Source of the DNA: Enterobacteriaceae bacterium RIT714
Lineage (GTDB): Bacteria > Pseudomonadota > Gammaproteobacteria > Enterobacterales > Enterobacteriaceae
Reading direction: 5' to 3'
Length of the DNA stretch: 64,000 bases
NCBI GenBank assembly: GCA_009668015.1
Contig: WJYB01000010.1
Location: forward strand, 62,001 to 126,000
This document shows, piece by piece, positions 1-9,932 of this stretch. The position numbers and the translations under genes were made by a program. Under the pieces are notes generated by a model. It ran no database searches. It saw nothing but the letters and a program-made list of their open reading frames with translations, and was not told the DNA's origin. Every line of letters starts with the position of its first letter. Positions within the stretch are counted from its first letter, which is position 1.

Positions 1-3000
1 GACAATATTCTGAAGATGGCGGAGCTGGTTTATACCGGGCGCTTTGAGCTTAATCCAGCGCGCAACACGCGCGAAAAACTGCTCCTGCCGCTGCGGGATA
101 TCAAGCCGTTGCAGCAGTCCGGCGTCTACATCGCCGTGATGAATCAGGCGGGGCATTACAACTACAGCAATGCCGCAACGCTGTTTACCCTGAGCGATAT
201 TGGTTTGTCTGCCCATCGCTATCACAACCGTCTGGATATCTTCACTCAGAGTCTTGAAAACGGTGCCGCGCAGTCGGGAATCGACGTCGCGCTGCTTAAC
301 GATAAAGGGCAAACGCTGGCGCAGGGCACCAGCGATGCCGATGGTCATACAAAGCTGGAAACGGACAAAGAAGCGGCGCTGATCCTGGCGCGCAAAGATG
401 GTCAGACGACGCTGCTCGATCTCAAACTGCCGGCGCTCGATCTGGCGGAGTTTGATATTGCCGGTGCGCCGGGCTACAGCAAACAATTCTTTATGTTCGG
501 TCCGCGCGATCTCTATCGTCCTGGCGAAACCGTGATCCTCAATGGTCTGCTGCGCGATAGCGACGGGAAAACGTTGCCCGCTCAACCCGTGAAGCTGGAA
601 GTGCTGCGCCCGGATGGGCAAGTGGCGCGTACCGTGGTCAGCCAGCCGGAAAATGGCCTCTACCGATTTAACTATTCGCTCGACAGCGGTGCACAAACGG
701 GTATGTGGCACATTCGGGCCAATACCGGCGACAACCAGCAGCGGTTGTGGGATTTCCACGTTGAAGACTTTATGCCAGAACGTATGGCGCTCAACCTGAC
801 AGGCCAGAAAGCGCCAGTCTCTGTGCAAGATAACGTTAATTTTGACGTCGTCGGCTATTACCTTTACGGCGCACCGGCCAACGGCAATAGCCTGCAAGGC
901 CAGCTTTTCCTGCGTCCGCTACGCGAAGCCGTGAGTGCGCTGCCGGGATTCCAGTTTGGTGATATTGCGGAAGAAAACCTCAGCCGTAGCCTCGATGAAG
1001 TGCAGTTGACGCTCGATGATAAGGGGCGTGGACAGGTGTCCGCTGAAAGTCAGTGGAAAGAATCGCACTCGCCGCTGCAGCTTATTCTGCAGGCCAGCTT
1101 GCTGGAATCGGGTGGGCGTCCGGTCACTCGTCGCGCAGAGCAAGCCATCTGGCCTGCCGCCTCGTTACCGGGTATACGTCCGCAGTTCGCCAGTAAAGCG
1201 GTCTATGACTATCGCACCGATACCACCGTGAATCAGCCGATTGTTGATGAAAACGGTAACGCCAGTTTTGACATTGTCTATGCCGACGCCAGCGGCGCGA
1301 AAAAAGCGGTATCCGGTTTGCAGGTGCGCCTGATTCGCGAGCGTCGCGACTACTACTGGAACTGGTCGGAAAGCGAAGGCTGGATGTCTCAGTTCGATCA
1401 AAAAGATCTGATCGAAGGCGAACAGGCGTTGACGCTCGCCGCAGACGAAACGGGCAAAGTCACCTTCCCGGTAGAGTGGGGATCTTATCGCCTGGAAGTT
1501 AAAGCGCCTGACAACATCGTCAGCAGCGTTCGTTTTTGGGCCGGATATAGCTGGCAGGATAACAGTGATGGCACCGGCGCAGCGCGCCCGGACCGCGTGA
1601 TGCTGAAAATGGATAAACCGTCCTATCAGCCTGGCGATACCATTAAGCTGCACATTTCTGCACCGGCAGCAGGCAAGGGCTACGCGATGATCGAATCCAG
1701 CGAAGGGCCGCTGTGGTGGAAAGAGATCGACGTGCCGGCAAATGGTCTGGATCTCTCTATTCCGGTCGATAAAGCCTGGAAGCGTCACGATCTTTACCTC
1801 AGCACGCTGGTGGTTCGTCCTGGCGATAAATCAAAATCGGCTACCCCGAAACGCGCAGTGGGTCTTCTGCATTTGCCGATGGGGGACGAGAATCGTCGTC
1901 TGACTATCGCACTGGATAATCCGCAGAAAATGCGTCCAAATCAGACGTTATCAGTGAAGGTGAAAGCCAGCGTCAAGGAAGGGAATGTTCCGCAAAAAGT
2001 GAATGTACTGGTTTCAGCCGTTGATAGCGGCGTACTGAATATTACTGACTATGTGACGCCCGATCCATGGGAGGCATTCTTTGGCCAGAAACGCTACGGT
2101 GCGGATATCTATGACATCTACGGCCAGGTGATTGAAGGGCAGGGGCGAATGGCGGCGCTGCGCTTTGGTGGTGATGGCGATGAACTGAAACGCGGCGGAA
2201 AACCACCGGTTAACCATGTCACTATTATTGCCCAGCAGGCGCAGCCAGTGGCGCTGGATGCCAACGGTGAAGGCACCATAACCTTGCCAGTGGGTGATTT
2301 TAACGGTGAATTGCGCTTGATGGCGCAAGCCTGGACAGACGAAGATTTTGGCAGTAGCGAAAGCAAAGTCATTGTTGCTGCGCCGGTAATCGCCGAACTG
2401 AATACGCCTCGCTTCCTCGCCAGCGGCGATAACACCCGGTTAACGCTGGATCTGACTAACCTCACCGATCGGCCGCAGACGCTAAACATTGCGTTGAGTG
2501 CTTCCGGCCAGCTGGAGCTTGAAGGCGCGCCGTCGCAGTCAATGTCTATGCAGCCCGGCGCGCGTACCACGCTGTTTATCCCGGTACGCGCTCAGGATGG
2601 CTACGGTGAAGGCGAAATTACCGCGCAGCTGACAGGCCTGACGCTGCCAGGAGAAGACTTTGCGCCGCAGCAGAAGAGCTGGAAGATAGGCATTCGCCCG
2701 GCCTTCCCGGCGCAGACGGTGAACACCGGCACGATGCTCAATCAGGGCGAAAGCTGGACGGCACCCGCGCAACACATCACGGGATTCTCACCCGCCACGC
2801 TACAAGGGCAGCTGCTGTTGAGCGGTAAACCGCCTTTAAATTTGGCGCGTTACATTCGTGAGCTACAGGCTTACCCCTACGGCTGCCTGGAGCAAACCAC
2901 CAGCGGTCTGTTCCCGTCACTCTATACCAGTGCTGCGCAGTTGAATGCGTTGGGAATTAAAGGCGAAAGCGATGATAAGCGCCGCGCGGCAATTGATATC

Positions 3001-4284
3001 GGCATCTCTCGTTTGCTGCAAATGCAGCGTGACGACGGTGGTTTTGCACTCTGGGATAAAAATGGTCCGGAGGAGTACTGGCTTACCGCTTATGTCACAG
3101 ATTTCCTGGTACGTGCCAGTGAGCAGGGTTATAGCGTCCCAGCTGATGCCGTGAATAATGCTAACAACCGTCTGCTCCGCTATCTGCAGGATCCTGGCAT
3201 GATGTCTGTTCGCTACAGCGAAGACACTCAGGCCAGCAGATTTGCCATCCAGGCTTATGCTGCGCTGGTACTGGCTCGTCAGCAGAAAGCGCCACTCGGC
3301 GCATTGCGTGAAATCTGGGATCGTCGTACGCAAACGGGCTCGGGCCTGCCATTAATGCAGCTTGGCGTGGCGCTAAAACTGATGGGGGATGCGCCTCGCA
3401 GTCAGCAGGCGCTGGATCTGGCTGTCAACACTCCGCGCAAGGATAGCAACAGCTGGATGGCCGATTACGGCAGCCCGCTTCGCGACAATGCTCTGATGCT
3501 CTCTCTGCTGGAAGAGAATAAATTGCTTCCTGATGCGCAGAATACGCTGCTCAATACTTTGTCTGAGCAGGCTTTCAGCCAGCGCTGGCTATCGACGCAG
3601 GAAAGCAACGCCCTGTTCCTTGCAGGACGATCCCTACAGACACTTTCTGGTGCCTGGCAGGCAACGACCACGCTTTCGGAGCAGACGCTAACAGGCGATA
3701 AGGCGCAGGTGCAAAACGTCAGCGGCGATGGCCTCAGCTCACTGAAAGTGACCAATACCGGCACTTCACCACTGTGGGTGCGTCTTGATAGCACGGGCTA
3801 CCCGGAATATGCCCCGGCGCCATCTTCAAACGTACTGCAAATTGAGCGTCATATCCTTGCCACAGACGGCAGCAGCAAATCACTCTCCTCCTTGAGAAGC
3901 GGTGAACTGGTGCTCGTCTGGCTTGAAGTGAAGGCGACTCAGAACGTGCCGGATGCGCTGGTGGTCGATTTACTCCCGGCAGGGCTGGAGCTTGAAAATC
4001 AAAACCTCGCCAGCAGTAGCGCCAGCTTGCAGGACAGCGGAAGCGAGGTGCAAAACTTACTTAACCAAATGCAGCAGGCCGATATTCAGCACATGGAGTT
4101 CCGCGACGATCGATTTGTTGCCGCGGTGCCGGTGAATGAAGGACAGCCGGTGACGCTGGTTTACCTGGCAAGAGCCGTCACGCCAGGAACGTACCAGGTT
4201 CCGGTTCCGATGGTGGAATCGATGTATGTTCCGCAGTGGCGGGCAACGGGTGCGGCAAGCGGCCCGCTGATCGTCGTTCCGTAA
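1..4284 (+). CDS. yfhM: Alpha-2-macroglobulin family lipoprotein YfhM, 3' part
   Basis: The gene enters from the left edge already in frame, so the start and lipoprotein signal lie outside; E. coli YfhM has about 1650 residues and roughly 1420 are present. Bacterial alpha-2-macroglobulins sit at the inner membrane facing the periplasm and trap attacking proteases after cleavage of a bait region. The thioester motif CLEQ is intact (Cys codon at 2884-2886, within PYGCLEQTTSG), followed by the helical thioester domain (repeats of WLTAYVTDFL type) and the C-terminal receptor-like domain. The stop is one base from the pbpC start, the usual pairing: protease trap plus peptidoglycan repair enzyme. 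Family assignment is firm. Confidence 0.96.
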   Translation, partial: DNILKMAELVYTGRFELNPARNTREKLLLPLRDIKPLQQSGVYIAVMNQAGHYNYSNAATLFTLSDIGLSAHRYHNRLDIFTQSLENGAAQSGIDVALLNDKGQTLAQGTSDADGHTKLETDKEAALILARKDGQTTLLDLKLPALDLAEFDIAGAPGYSKQFFMFGPRDLYRPGETVILNGLLRDSDGKTLPAQPVKLEVLRPDGQVARTVVSQPENGLYRFNYSLDSGAQTGMWHIRANTGDNQQRLWDFHVEDFMPERMALNLTGQKAPVSVQDNVNFDVVGYYLYGAPANGNSLQGQLFLRPLREAVSALPGFQFGDIAEENLSRSLDEVQLTLDDKGRGQVSAESQWKESHSPLQLILQASLLESGGRPVTRRAEQAIWPAASLPGIRPQFASKAVYDYRTDTTVNQPIVDENGNASFDIVYADASGAKKAVSGLQVRLIRERRDYYWNWSESEGWMSQFDQKDLIEGEQALTLAADETGKVTFPVEWGSYRLEVKAPDNIVSSVRFWAGYSWQDNSDGTGAARPDRVMLKMDKPSYQPGDTIKLHISAPAAGKGYAMIESSEGPLWWKEIDVPANGLDLSIPVDKAWKRHDLYLSTLVVRPGDKSKSATPKRAVGLLHLPMGDENRRLTIALDNPQKMRPNQTLSVKVKASVKEGNVPQKVNVLVSAVDSGVLNITDYVTPDPWEAFFGQKRYGADIYDIYGQVIEGQGRMAALRFGGDGDELKRGGKPPVNHVTIIAQQAQPVALDANGEGTITLPVGDFNGELRLMAQAWTDEDFGSSESKVIVAAPVIAELNTPRFLASGDNTRLTLDLTNLTDRPQTLNIALSASGQLELEGAPSQSMSMQPGARTTLFIPVRAQDGYGEGEITAQLTGLTLPGEDFAPQQKSWKIGIRPAFPAQTVNTGTMLNQGESWTAPAQHITGFSPATLQGQLLLSGKPPLNLARYIRELQAYPYGCLEQTTSGLFPSLYTSAAQLNALGIKGESDDKRRAAIDIGISRLLQMQRDDGGFALWDKNGPEEYWLTAYVTDFLVRASEQGYSVPADAVNNANNRLLRYLQDPGMMSVRYSEDTQASRFAIQAYAALVLARQQKAPLGALREIWDRRTQTGSGLPLMQLGVALKLMGDAPRSQQALDLAVNTPRKDSNSWMADYGSPLRDNALMLSLLEENKLLPDAQNTLLNTLSEQAFSQRWLSTQESNALFLAGRSLQTLSGAWQATTTLSEQTLTGDKAQVQNVSGDGLSSLKVTNTGTSPLWVRLDSTGYPEYAPAPSSNVLQIERHILATDGSSKSLSSLRSGELVLVWLEVKATQNVPDALVVDLLPAGLELENQNLASSSASLQDSGSEVQNLLNQMQQADIQHMEFRDDRFVAAVPVNEGQPVTLVYLARAVTPGTYQVPVPMVESMYVPQWRATGAASGPLIVVP

Positions 4285-4285
4285 G

Positions 4286-6610
4286 GTGCAGTTATCTCGT
4301 CTGATACGCTCCCGCTGGCTATGGCTGGCGGGAGCGCTTCTCCTGCTATGGGGCCTTATTGTCTTAGCTGACCGCCTGTGGCCATTGCCTCTCAAAGAGG
4401 TTAACCCTGCACGGGTGGTGGTTGACGAAAAGGGAACGCCGCTATGGCGTTTTGCTGACAGCGAAGGAATATGGCGCTATCCGGTCACGCTTGAAGAGGT
4501 TTCGCCTCGCTATCTCGAAGCCTTAATCCAGTATGAAGACCGATGGTTCTGGGATCATCCTGGCGTCAATCCGTTCTCCGTCTTACGCGCCGCCTGGCAG
4601 GATCTTAGCTCGGGAAAAGTGGTCTCGGGGGGAAGTACTCTGACCATGCAGGTGGCCCGGTTGCTTGATCCGCATCCCCGCACTTTCGGCGGGAAAATTC
4701 GCCAGCTCTGGCGAGCTATGCAGCTGGAATGGCATCTTTCCAAACGCGATATTCTCACCCTTTATCTCAACCGCGCGCCGTTTGGCGGTACGCTGCAGGG
4801 GGTGGGGGCTGCCAGCTGGGCGTATCTCGGAAAAGCCCCGTCCCATTTAAGTTATTCAGAGGCTGCGCTACTGGCGGTACTCCCACAGGCCCCAAGCCGT
4901 CTGCGTCCGGATCGATGGCCCGCGAGAGCCGAAGCGGCCCGCAACAAAGTGCTTGAGCGTATGGTGACGCAGGGCGTCTGGAGTGCAGAGCAGGTAAAAG
5001 AGTCTCGTGAGGAGCCGGTATGGCTGTCGCCACGCCAGATGCCGCAGCTGGCTCCGTTATTTTCGCGCATGATGCTGAGTAAAAGCCGCGACAATAAGAT
5101 TGTAACCACATTAGACGCATCGCTTCAGAGGCAGCTGGAAGAACTGGCGCTTAACTGGAAATCCCGCCTTGCGCCACGCAGCTCGCTGGCGATGATCGTG
5201 GTGGATCATACCACGATGAAAGTGCGTGGCTGGGTGGGGTCGGTCGATATCAATGACGATACCCGTTTTAGCCATGTCGATATGGTCAGCGCGATCCGAT
5301 CGCCGGGATCGGTGCTCAAACCCTTTGTCTACGGGATGGCGCTCGACGAGGGCCTGATCCATCCGGCCTCTTTGTTGCAGGATGTGCCTCGCCGCACGGG
5401 GGATTATCGTCCCGGTAATTTTGACAGCGGATTCAATGGCCCCGTCAGCATGAGTGAGGCTCTGGTGCGTTCGCTCAATCTGCCTGCGGTCCAGGTACTG
5501 GAAGCGTACGGACCAAAACGTTTCGCCGGTATGCTGGCCAATGCCGGGCTGCCGCTGACCCTTCCGGCTGGGGCGCAGCCAAATTTATCGCTGATCCTGG
5601 GGGGCGCGGGCGCACGGCTTGCAGATATTACCGCTGCCTACAGCGCGTTTGCTCGCCAGGGAAAAGCGGGGCGGTTGCGCGTGCAGCCCGCCGACCCCCT
5701 GACTGAACGCCCGTTATTGTCACCGGGTTCTGCGTGGATCATTCGCCGTATTTTAGGCAATGAAGCGCAACCGCTGCCGGATGGCGCATTGCCTCAGGTA
5801 GCGCCGCTGGCATGGAAAACCGGTACCAGTTATGGCTATCGTGATGCCTGGGCGGTAGGGCTGAACGCGCGTTACCTGATTGGGATCTGGACCGGGCGGC
5901 CGGACGGCACCCCTGTCGCCGGGCAGTTTGGATTTGCCAGTGCCGTGCCGCTGCTCAATCAGGTCAATAACATGCTGCAGTCCCGCTCGACGATTGATGA
6001 AGCTCGTTTACCGCGCGACCCGCGTCCCGCTTCGGTTGGACGTGGTGTTATTTGCTGGCCTGGCGGGCAGTCGTTGCCCGATGGCAGCGATAATTGTCGG
6101 CGCAGGCTGGCAACCTGGCTCCTCGACGGCAGCCAGCCGCCAACATTGCTGCTGCCTGAACAGGAGGGGATTCGCGGCATTCGTTTCCCTGTCTGGCTGG
6201 ATAACGAAGGCAAACGGGTTGCGGCCGATTGTCCCGGCGCGCGGGAAAAAGTGTTGGATGTCTGGCCGTTAGCCCTTGAACCCTGGCTGCCCGCATCAGA
6301 GCGCAGAATGGCGCGTATTCCGTCATCGTCTTCCGCCTGCCCGCCCCTGGCGCAAGATTCACCCGCGCCGCTGATACTCTCTGGCGTGCGAAATGGCGCA
6401 GTGATTAAACGTTTACCCGGTGAGTCGCGGGTGTCATTGCCGCTACAGGTATCGGGGGAAAATAGCGTGCGCTGGTGGTTCCTGAACGGTGAACCGCTGA
6501 ATACTCAGGGACGTTATTACACGTTGCAGCTTGATAAAGCAGGGGATTATCAGTTACTGGTAATGGATGAGACTGGGCAAGTGGCGACGGTGAACTTCAC
6601 TTTACAGTAA
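4286..6610 (+). CDS. pbpC: Penicillin-binding protein 1C (PbpC)
   Basis: A 774-residue bifunctional peptidoglycan synthase with a GTG start one base after the yfhM stop, so the two genes are probably co-translated. An N-terminal membrane anchor (about residues 10-28) is followed by the GT51 transglycosylase domain with the catalytic glutamate in EDRWFWDHPG (E84) and GGSTLTMQ (115-122). The transpeptidase domain shows SPGSVLKPF (SxxK serine), SLN and KTGTS. The C-terminal 90 or so residues match the BiPBP_C domain typical of 1C. Family knowledge says PbpC pairs with the macroglobulin to mend the wall after breach; the adjacency supports this. The length is full. Confidence 0.96.
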   Translation: MQLSRLIRSRWLWLAGALLLLWGLIVLADRLWPLPLKEVNPARVVVDEKGTPLWRFADSEGIWRYPVTLEEVSPRYLEALIQYEDRWFWDHPGVNPFSVLRAAWQDLSSGKVVSGGSTLTMQVARLLDPHPRTFGGKIRQLWRAMQLEWHLSKRDILTLYLNRAPFGGTLQGVGAASWAYLGKAPSHLSYSEAALLAVLPQAPSRLRPDRWPARAEAARNKVLERMVTQGVWSAEQVKESREEPVWLSPRQMPQLAPLFSRMMLSKSRDNKIVTTLDASLQRQLEELALNWKSRLAPRSSLAMIVVDHTTMKVRGWVGSVDINDDTRFSHVDMVSAIRSPGSVLKPFVYGMALDEGLIHPASLLQDVPRRTGDYRPGNFDSGFNGPVSMSEALVRSLNLPAVQVLEAYGPKRFAGMLANAGLPLTLPAGAQPNLSLILGGAGARLADITAAYSAFARQGKAGRLRVQPADPLTERPLLSPGSAWIIRRILGNEAQPLPDGALPQVAPLAWKTGTSYGYRDAWAVGLNARYLIGIWTGRPDGTPVAGQFGFASAVPLLNQVNNMLQSRSTIDEARLPRDPRPASVGRGVICWPGGQSLPDGSDNCRRRLATWLLDGSQPPTLLLPEQEGIRGIRFPVWLDNEGKRVAADCPGAREKVLDVWPLALEPWLPASERRMARIPSSSSACPPLAQDSPAPLILSGVRNGAVIKRLPGESRVSLPLQVSGENSVRWWFLNGEPLNTQGRYYTLQLDKAGDYQLLVMDETGQVATVNFTLQ

Positions 6611-6704
6611 TGTTAACCAGACCTTATAGGCGGCCTGTTGCTAAAACTCGTCTTATTTTAAAAAAATGTTACTTGGATCCATAGGCAATGGCGCTATTGC
6701 TCTC

Positions 6705-6710
6705 TATAAT
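6705..6710 (+). promoter_or_regulatory. Probable ndk promoter -10 element
   Basis: A perfect TATAAT lies 56 bases before the ndk start, in the 155-base gap after pbpC. No good -35 hexamer is visible at 17 bases spacing. ndk is therefore likely transcribed independently of pbpC. Confidence 0.5.
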
Positions 6711-6765
6711 CCGCGCCATCTTATACAGACGTATGCAAAACAACAGAACACTTACAGAGGTAATC

Positions 6766-7197
6766 ATGGCTATTGAACGTACTTTTTCCATCATCAAACC
6801 AAACGCGGTGGCAAAAAACGTTATTGGCAGCATCTTTGCTCGCTTTGAATCTGCAGGGTTCAAAATCGTAGGCACCAAAATGCTGCATCTGACCGTTGAG
6901 CAGGCTCGCGGTTTCTATGCGGAACACGACGGCAAACCTTTTTTTGACGGCCTGGTTGAGTTCATGACCTCTGGTCCAATCGTTGTTTCCGTACTGGAAA
7001 GCGAAAATGCGGTACAGCGTCACCGCGATCTGCTGGGCGCAACCAACCCGGCTAACGCTCTGGCGGGTACTCTGCGCGCAGATTACGCGGATAGCTTCAC
7101 CGAGAACGGTACTCACGGTTCTGACTCTGTCGAATCTGCCGCTCGTGAAATCGCATACTTCTTCGCTGAAGGCGAAGTGTGCGCTCGCACCCGCTAA
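6766..7197 (+). CDS. ndk: Nucleoside diphosphate kinase
   Basis: This 143-residue protein has exactly the E. coli Ndk length when started at the ATG preceded by AGAGG (6755-6759); an upstream in-frame ATG at 6688 would add an implausible extension. Ndk transfers the gamma phosphate between nucleoside tri- and diphosphates through a phosphohistidine. The active-site His is in NGTHGSDS, about residue 117, and the N-terminal [12 protein letters not shown] strand is typical. The gene stands alone between pbpC and rlmN with its own promoter and terminator-like hairpins. Confidence 0.98.
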   Translation: MAIERTFSIIKPNAVAKNVIGSIFARFESAGFKIVGTKMLHLTVEQARGFYAEHDGKPFFDGLVEFMTSGPIVVSVLESENAVQRHRDLLGATNPANALAGTLRADYADSFTENGTHGSDSVESAAREIAYFFAEGEVCARTR

Positions 7198-7208
7198 TTC
7201 CCGTCGTC

Positions 7209-7264
7209 TTTCACGCCACAGATGCGTTGGCTTCGGAAACTCGCCGCCTTTCTGTGACGTGAAA
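7209..7264 (+). other. Large hairpin downstream of ndk
   Basis: Two 14-base arms, TTTCACGCCACAGA at 7209-7222 and TCTGTGACGTGAAA at 7251-7264, pair with one mismatch around a 28-base loop. There is no T tract after it, so it is not a classic terminator; it could protect the ndk mRNA 3' end. Confidence 0.45.
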
Positions 7265-7290
7265 TCCCTGGGAATACTAATTTTTCGTAA

Positions 7291-7312
7291 ATGCCGCGTG
7301 CAAACGTGGCAT
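7291..7312. promoter_or_regulatory. Imperfect 22-bp palindrome upstream of rlmN
   Basis: ATGCC-g-CGT-gcaa-ACG-t-GGCAT has 8 paired bases per arm and a 4-base centre. It sits just before a possible -10 (TACAAT, 7329-7334) for rlmN, where an operator would sit. I do not recognise the regulator; it only loosely resembles a PurR box. Confidence 0.3.
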
Positions 7313-7337
7313 CCCTGCGTCAGACTTTGTACAATGC

Positions 7338-7379
7338 AACGCCCCGGAAGAGCAGACCGCTCACCGGGGCGTTTCTTTT
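7338..7379 (+). terminator. Intrinsic terminator between ndk and rlmN
   Basis: AACGCCCCGG (7338-7347) pairs perfectly with CCGGGGCGTT (7364-7373), followed by TTCTTTT. It could end the ndk transcript, or attenuate a transcript begun at the TACAAT element just upstream. Confidence 0.6.
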
Positions 7380-7426
7380 CAACCCTCCAGGGGCCATAAC
7401 GTGTAACAACGAGGCCGGAAAATATT

Positions 7427-8593
7427 ATGTCTGAATTAGTTAACACCTCTGAAGTCGCCATTGCCGCGGTTCCCAATAAAAATGGAAAAATTAACCTGCT
7501 GGATCTGAACCGTCAGCAGATGCGCGAATTCTTTAAAGAGATGGGCGAGAAGCCGTTTCGTGCCGATCAGGTTATGAAATGGATGTACCACTATTGCAGC
7601 GACAACTTTGATGACATGACGGACATCAACAAAGTGCTGCGTAATAAACTGAAAGAAGTGGCTGAGATCCGTGCACCGGAAGTGGTGGAAGAGCAGCGCT
7701 CTTCTGACGGGACGATCAAATGGGCGATTGCGGTAGGCGATCAGCGCGTTGAAACGGTCTACATCCCGGAAGAAGACCGCGCGACGCTGTGCGTTTCTTC
7801 CCAGGTGGGTTGTGCGCTGGAGTGTAAATTCTGCTCCACGGCGCAGCAGGGCTTTAACCGTAACCTGCGTGTATCAGAGATTATCGGCCAGGTCTGGCGT
7901 GCGGCGAAAATCGTCGGCGCGGCAAAAGTGACCGGGACGCGTCCTATCACCAACGTGGTGATGATGGGGATGGGCGAGCCGTTGCTGAACCTGACCAACG
8001 TGGTTCCGGCAATGGAAATCATGCTGGATGATTTCGGTTTTGGTCTTTCCAAACGCCGAGTGACGCTTTCTACCTCTGGCGTTGTGCCTGCTCTGGATAA
8101 GCTGGGCGATATGATTGACGTCGCGCTGGCGATTTCTCTGCATGCGCCAAACGACGAAATTCGTGACGAGATTGTACCGATCAACAAAAAGTACAATATC
8201 GAAACCTTCCTGGGTGCAGTGCGTCGCTACCTTGAAAAGTCCAACGCGAATCAGGGCCGCGTCACTATCGAATACGTTATGCTGGATCATGTGAATGATG
8301 AAACCGATCATGCGCATCAGCTGGCTGAGCTGCTGAAAGATACGCCGTGCAAAATTAACCTGATCCCATGGAACCCGTTCCCTGGCGCGCCGTATGGCCG
8401 CAGTTCCAACAGCCGTATTGACCGTTTCTCCAAGGTATTGATGGAGTATGGTTTCACCACTATTGTGCGTAAAACCCGTGGTGATGATATTGATGCCGCC
8501 TGCGGACAGCTGGCCGGCGATGTTATTGACCGTACCAAGCGTACGCTGCGTAAGCGTATGCAGGGCGAGGCGATTGACATCAAAGCTGTTTGA
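7427..8593 (+). CDS. rlmN: Dual-specificity RNA methyltransferase RlmN
   Basis: A radical SAM enzyme that makes C2-methyladenosine at 23S rRNA A2503 and tRNA A37, helping decoding accuracy. The 388-residue sequence carries the CxxxCxxC iron-sulfur motif in [16 protein letters not shown] (about residue 125), the glycine-rich SAM motif MGMGEPLLN, and the second catalytic Cys in [11 protein letters not shown] near the C-terminus. The length is close to that of E. coli RlmN (384). It precedes rodZ as in E. coli. Confidence 0.97.
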   Translation: MSELVNTSEVAIAAVPNKNGKINLLDLNRQQMREFFKEMGEKPFRADQVMKWMYHYCSDNFDDMTDINKVLRNKLKEVAEIRAPEVVEEQRSSDGTIKWAIAVGDQRVETVYIPEEDRATLCVSSQVGCALECKFCSTAQQGFNRNLRVSEIIGQVWRAAKIVGAAKVTGTRPITNVVMMGMGEPLLNLTNVVPAMEIMLDDFGFGLSKRRVTLSTSGVVPALDKLGDMIDVALAISLHAPNDEIRDEIVPINKKYNIETFLGAVRRYLEKSNANQGRVTIEYVMLDHVNDETDHAHQLAELLKDTPCKINLIPWNPFPGAPYGRSSNSRIDRFSKVLMEYGFTTIVRKTRGDDIDAACGQLAGDVIDRTKRTLRKRMQGEAIDIKAV

Positions 8594-8889
8594 TTATTAT
8601 GCAGTCACGTCGCCTGTTTGGCGGCGTGACGCATCAGCTTACTGAATATTCAGTCAGATTGAGCGTGAATGCTTAATAATTACGGTGCGTTTCCCCCGAC
8701 TTTAAGGCAGTATGTAACGTCGCAACAACAGTTTAGCCTCATGAGAAGTGCTGCACTGTCAACTAAGGCCGGACCGTCTTATACTGTCTGTCTAAGGTTA
8801 ATTGACCAGAAGTTTCGCGGTGCGGGTGGCATTGTGACTCACCGGCACCTGAACCCTAATTTACACGTACCAGTAAGTAGTTGTAGCGA
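8594..8889. other. rlmN-rodZ spacer with 3' hairpin
   Basis: This 296-base gap begins with an 11-bp hairpin (GTCACGTCGCC at 8604-8614 with GGCGGCGTGAC at 8620-8630, one mismatch) that lacks a T tract. An open frame at 8669-8893 has no recognisable product and no good ribosome site, so I do not call it. The gap presumably holds the rodZ promoter, but no consensus -10/-35 pair is obvious. Confidence 0.4.
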
Positions 8890-9906
8890 ATGAATACTGA
8901 AGCCACTCACGACCAAAATGAAGCACTCTCCACTGGCGTTCGTCTTCGCAACGCCCGTGAACAACTCGGACTCAGCCAGCAAGCTGTTGCAGAACGCTTG
9001 TGCCTGAAGGTTTCCACCGTTCGCGATATTGAAGAAGATAAGGCACCTGCCGATCTTGCTTCAACGTTTCTGCGTGGTTACATCCGCTCTTATGCAAAAC
9101 TGGTGCATATCCCTGAAGAAGAACTGTTGCCAATGATGGAAAAACAGGCACCGGTACGTGCGGCGAAAGTCGCGCCGATGCAGACTTTTTCACTGGGCAA
9201 GCGTCGTAAAAAACGCGATGGCTGGCTGATGAGCTTCACCTGGCTGGTGCTGTTTGTGGTAATCGGTCTGACGGGCGCCTGGTGGTGGCAAAACCACAAA
9301 GCGCAGCAGGAAGAGATCACCACCATGGCCGATCAGTCTTCTGCCGAGCTGAATAATGCAGGTAACGACGGTGCGCAAAGCGTGCCGTTGAACACCGACA
9401 GCACTGCGTCTTCCAGCGAACCGCAAATGGCGGTGAATGATGCTTCTCAGGCCGTTGAACCCGCGCAGACTCCTGCACCGGCGAGCGCTGCGGATCAGAC
9501 TACCGCACAAAACTCAAATGCCGTTGTAGCGCCTTCTCAGGCCAATGTCGATGCTGCTCCTGCGACAACACCTTCCGCTGATGCGGCTAATACAGCTCAG
9601 CCGTTGCCAACCGATCAGGCAGGTGTCACTACGACAGCTGGCGATCCTAACGCGCTGGTGATGAACTTCTCTGCTGATTGCTGGCTGGAAGTGACCGACG
9701 CAACGGGGAAAAAACTGTTCAGCGGTCTGCAGCGTAAAGATGGCTCATTAAATCTTACCGGTCAGGCTCCGTATAAGCTTAAAATTGGCGCTCCGGCTGC
9801 GGTGCAGATCCAGTATCAGGGCAAACCTGTCGATTTAAGCCGTTTTATCAGAACTAACCAGGTTGCACGTCTTACCGTTAATGCCGAACAATCAGCAGCA
9901 CAGTAA
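8890..9906 (+). CDS. rodZ: Cytoskeleton protein RodZ
   Basis: A 338-residue bitopic inner-membrane protein that links MreB filaments to the elongasome and maintains rod shape. A cytoplasmic Cro/CI-type helix-turn-helix domain fills residues 10-80 ([19 protein letters not shown]). One membrane helix follows at about 112-133 ([18 protein letters not shown]), then a long Ala/Thr/Gln-rich periplasmic linker and the C-terminal beta domain ([17 protein letters not shown]). ispG starts 26 bases downstream, so the genes probably share a transcript. Confidence 0.97.
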   Translation: MNTEATHDQNEALSTGVRLRNAREQLGLSQQAVAERLCLKVSTVRDIEEDKAPADLASTFLRGYIRSYAKLVHIPEEELLPMMEKQAPVRAAKVAPMQTFSLGKRRKKRDGWLMSFTWLVLFVVIGLTGAWWWQNHKAQQEEITTMADQSSAELNNAGNDGAQSVPLNTDSTASSSEPQMAVNDASQAVEPAQTPAPASAADQTTAQNSNAVVAPSQANVDAAPATTPSADAANTAQPLPTDQAGVTTTAGDPNALVMNFSADCWLEVTDATGKKLFSGLQRKDGSLNLTGQAPYKLKIGAPAAVQIQYQGKPVDLSRFIRTNQVARLTVNAEQSAAQ

Positions 9907-9932
9907 CAGGCGGGTAACGCGGGAGACTTTTC

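Noticed and set aside
6721..7476. 251-codon minus-strand frame over ndk.
   Set aside because: It is antisense to the well-supported ndk and resembles no family I know; a shadow of codon bias.
8669..8893. Plus-strand 74-codon frame in the rlmN-rodZ gap.
   Set aside because: No recognisable product, no ribosome site, and it overlaps the rodZ leader; probably chance.
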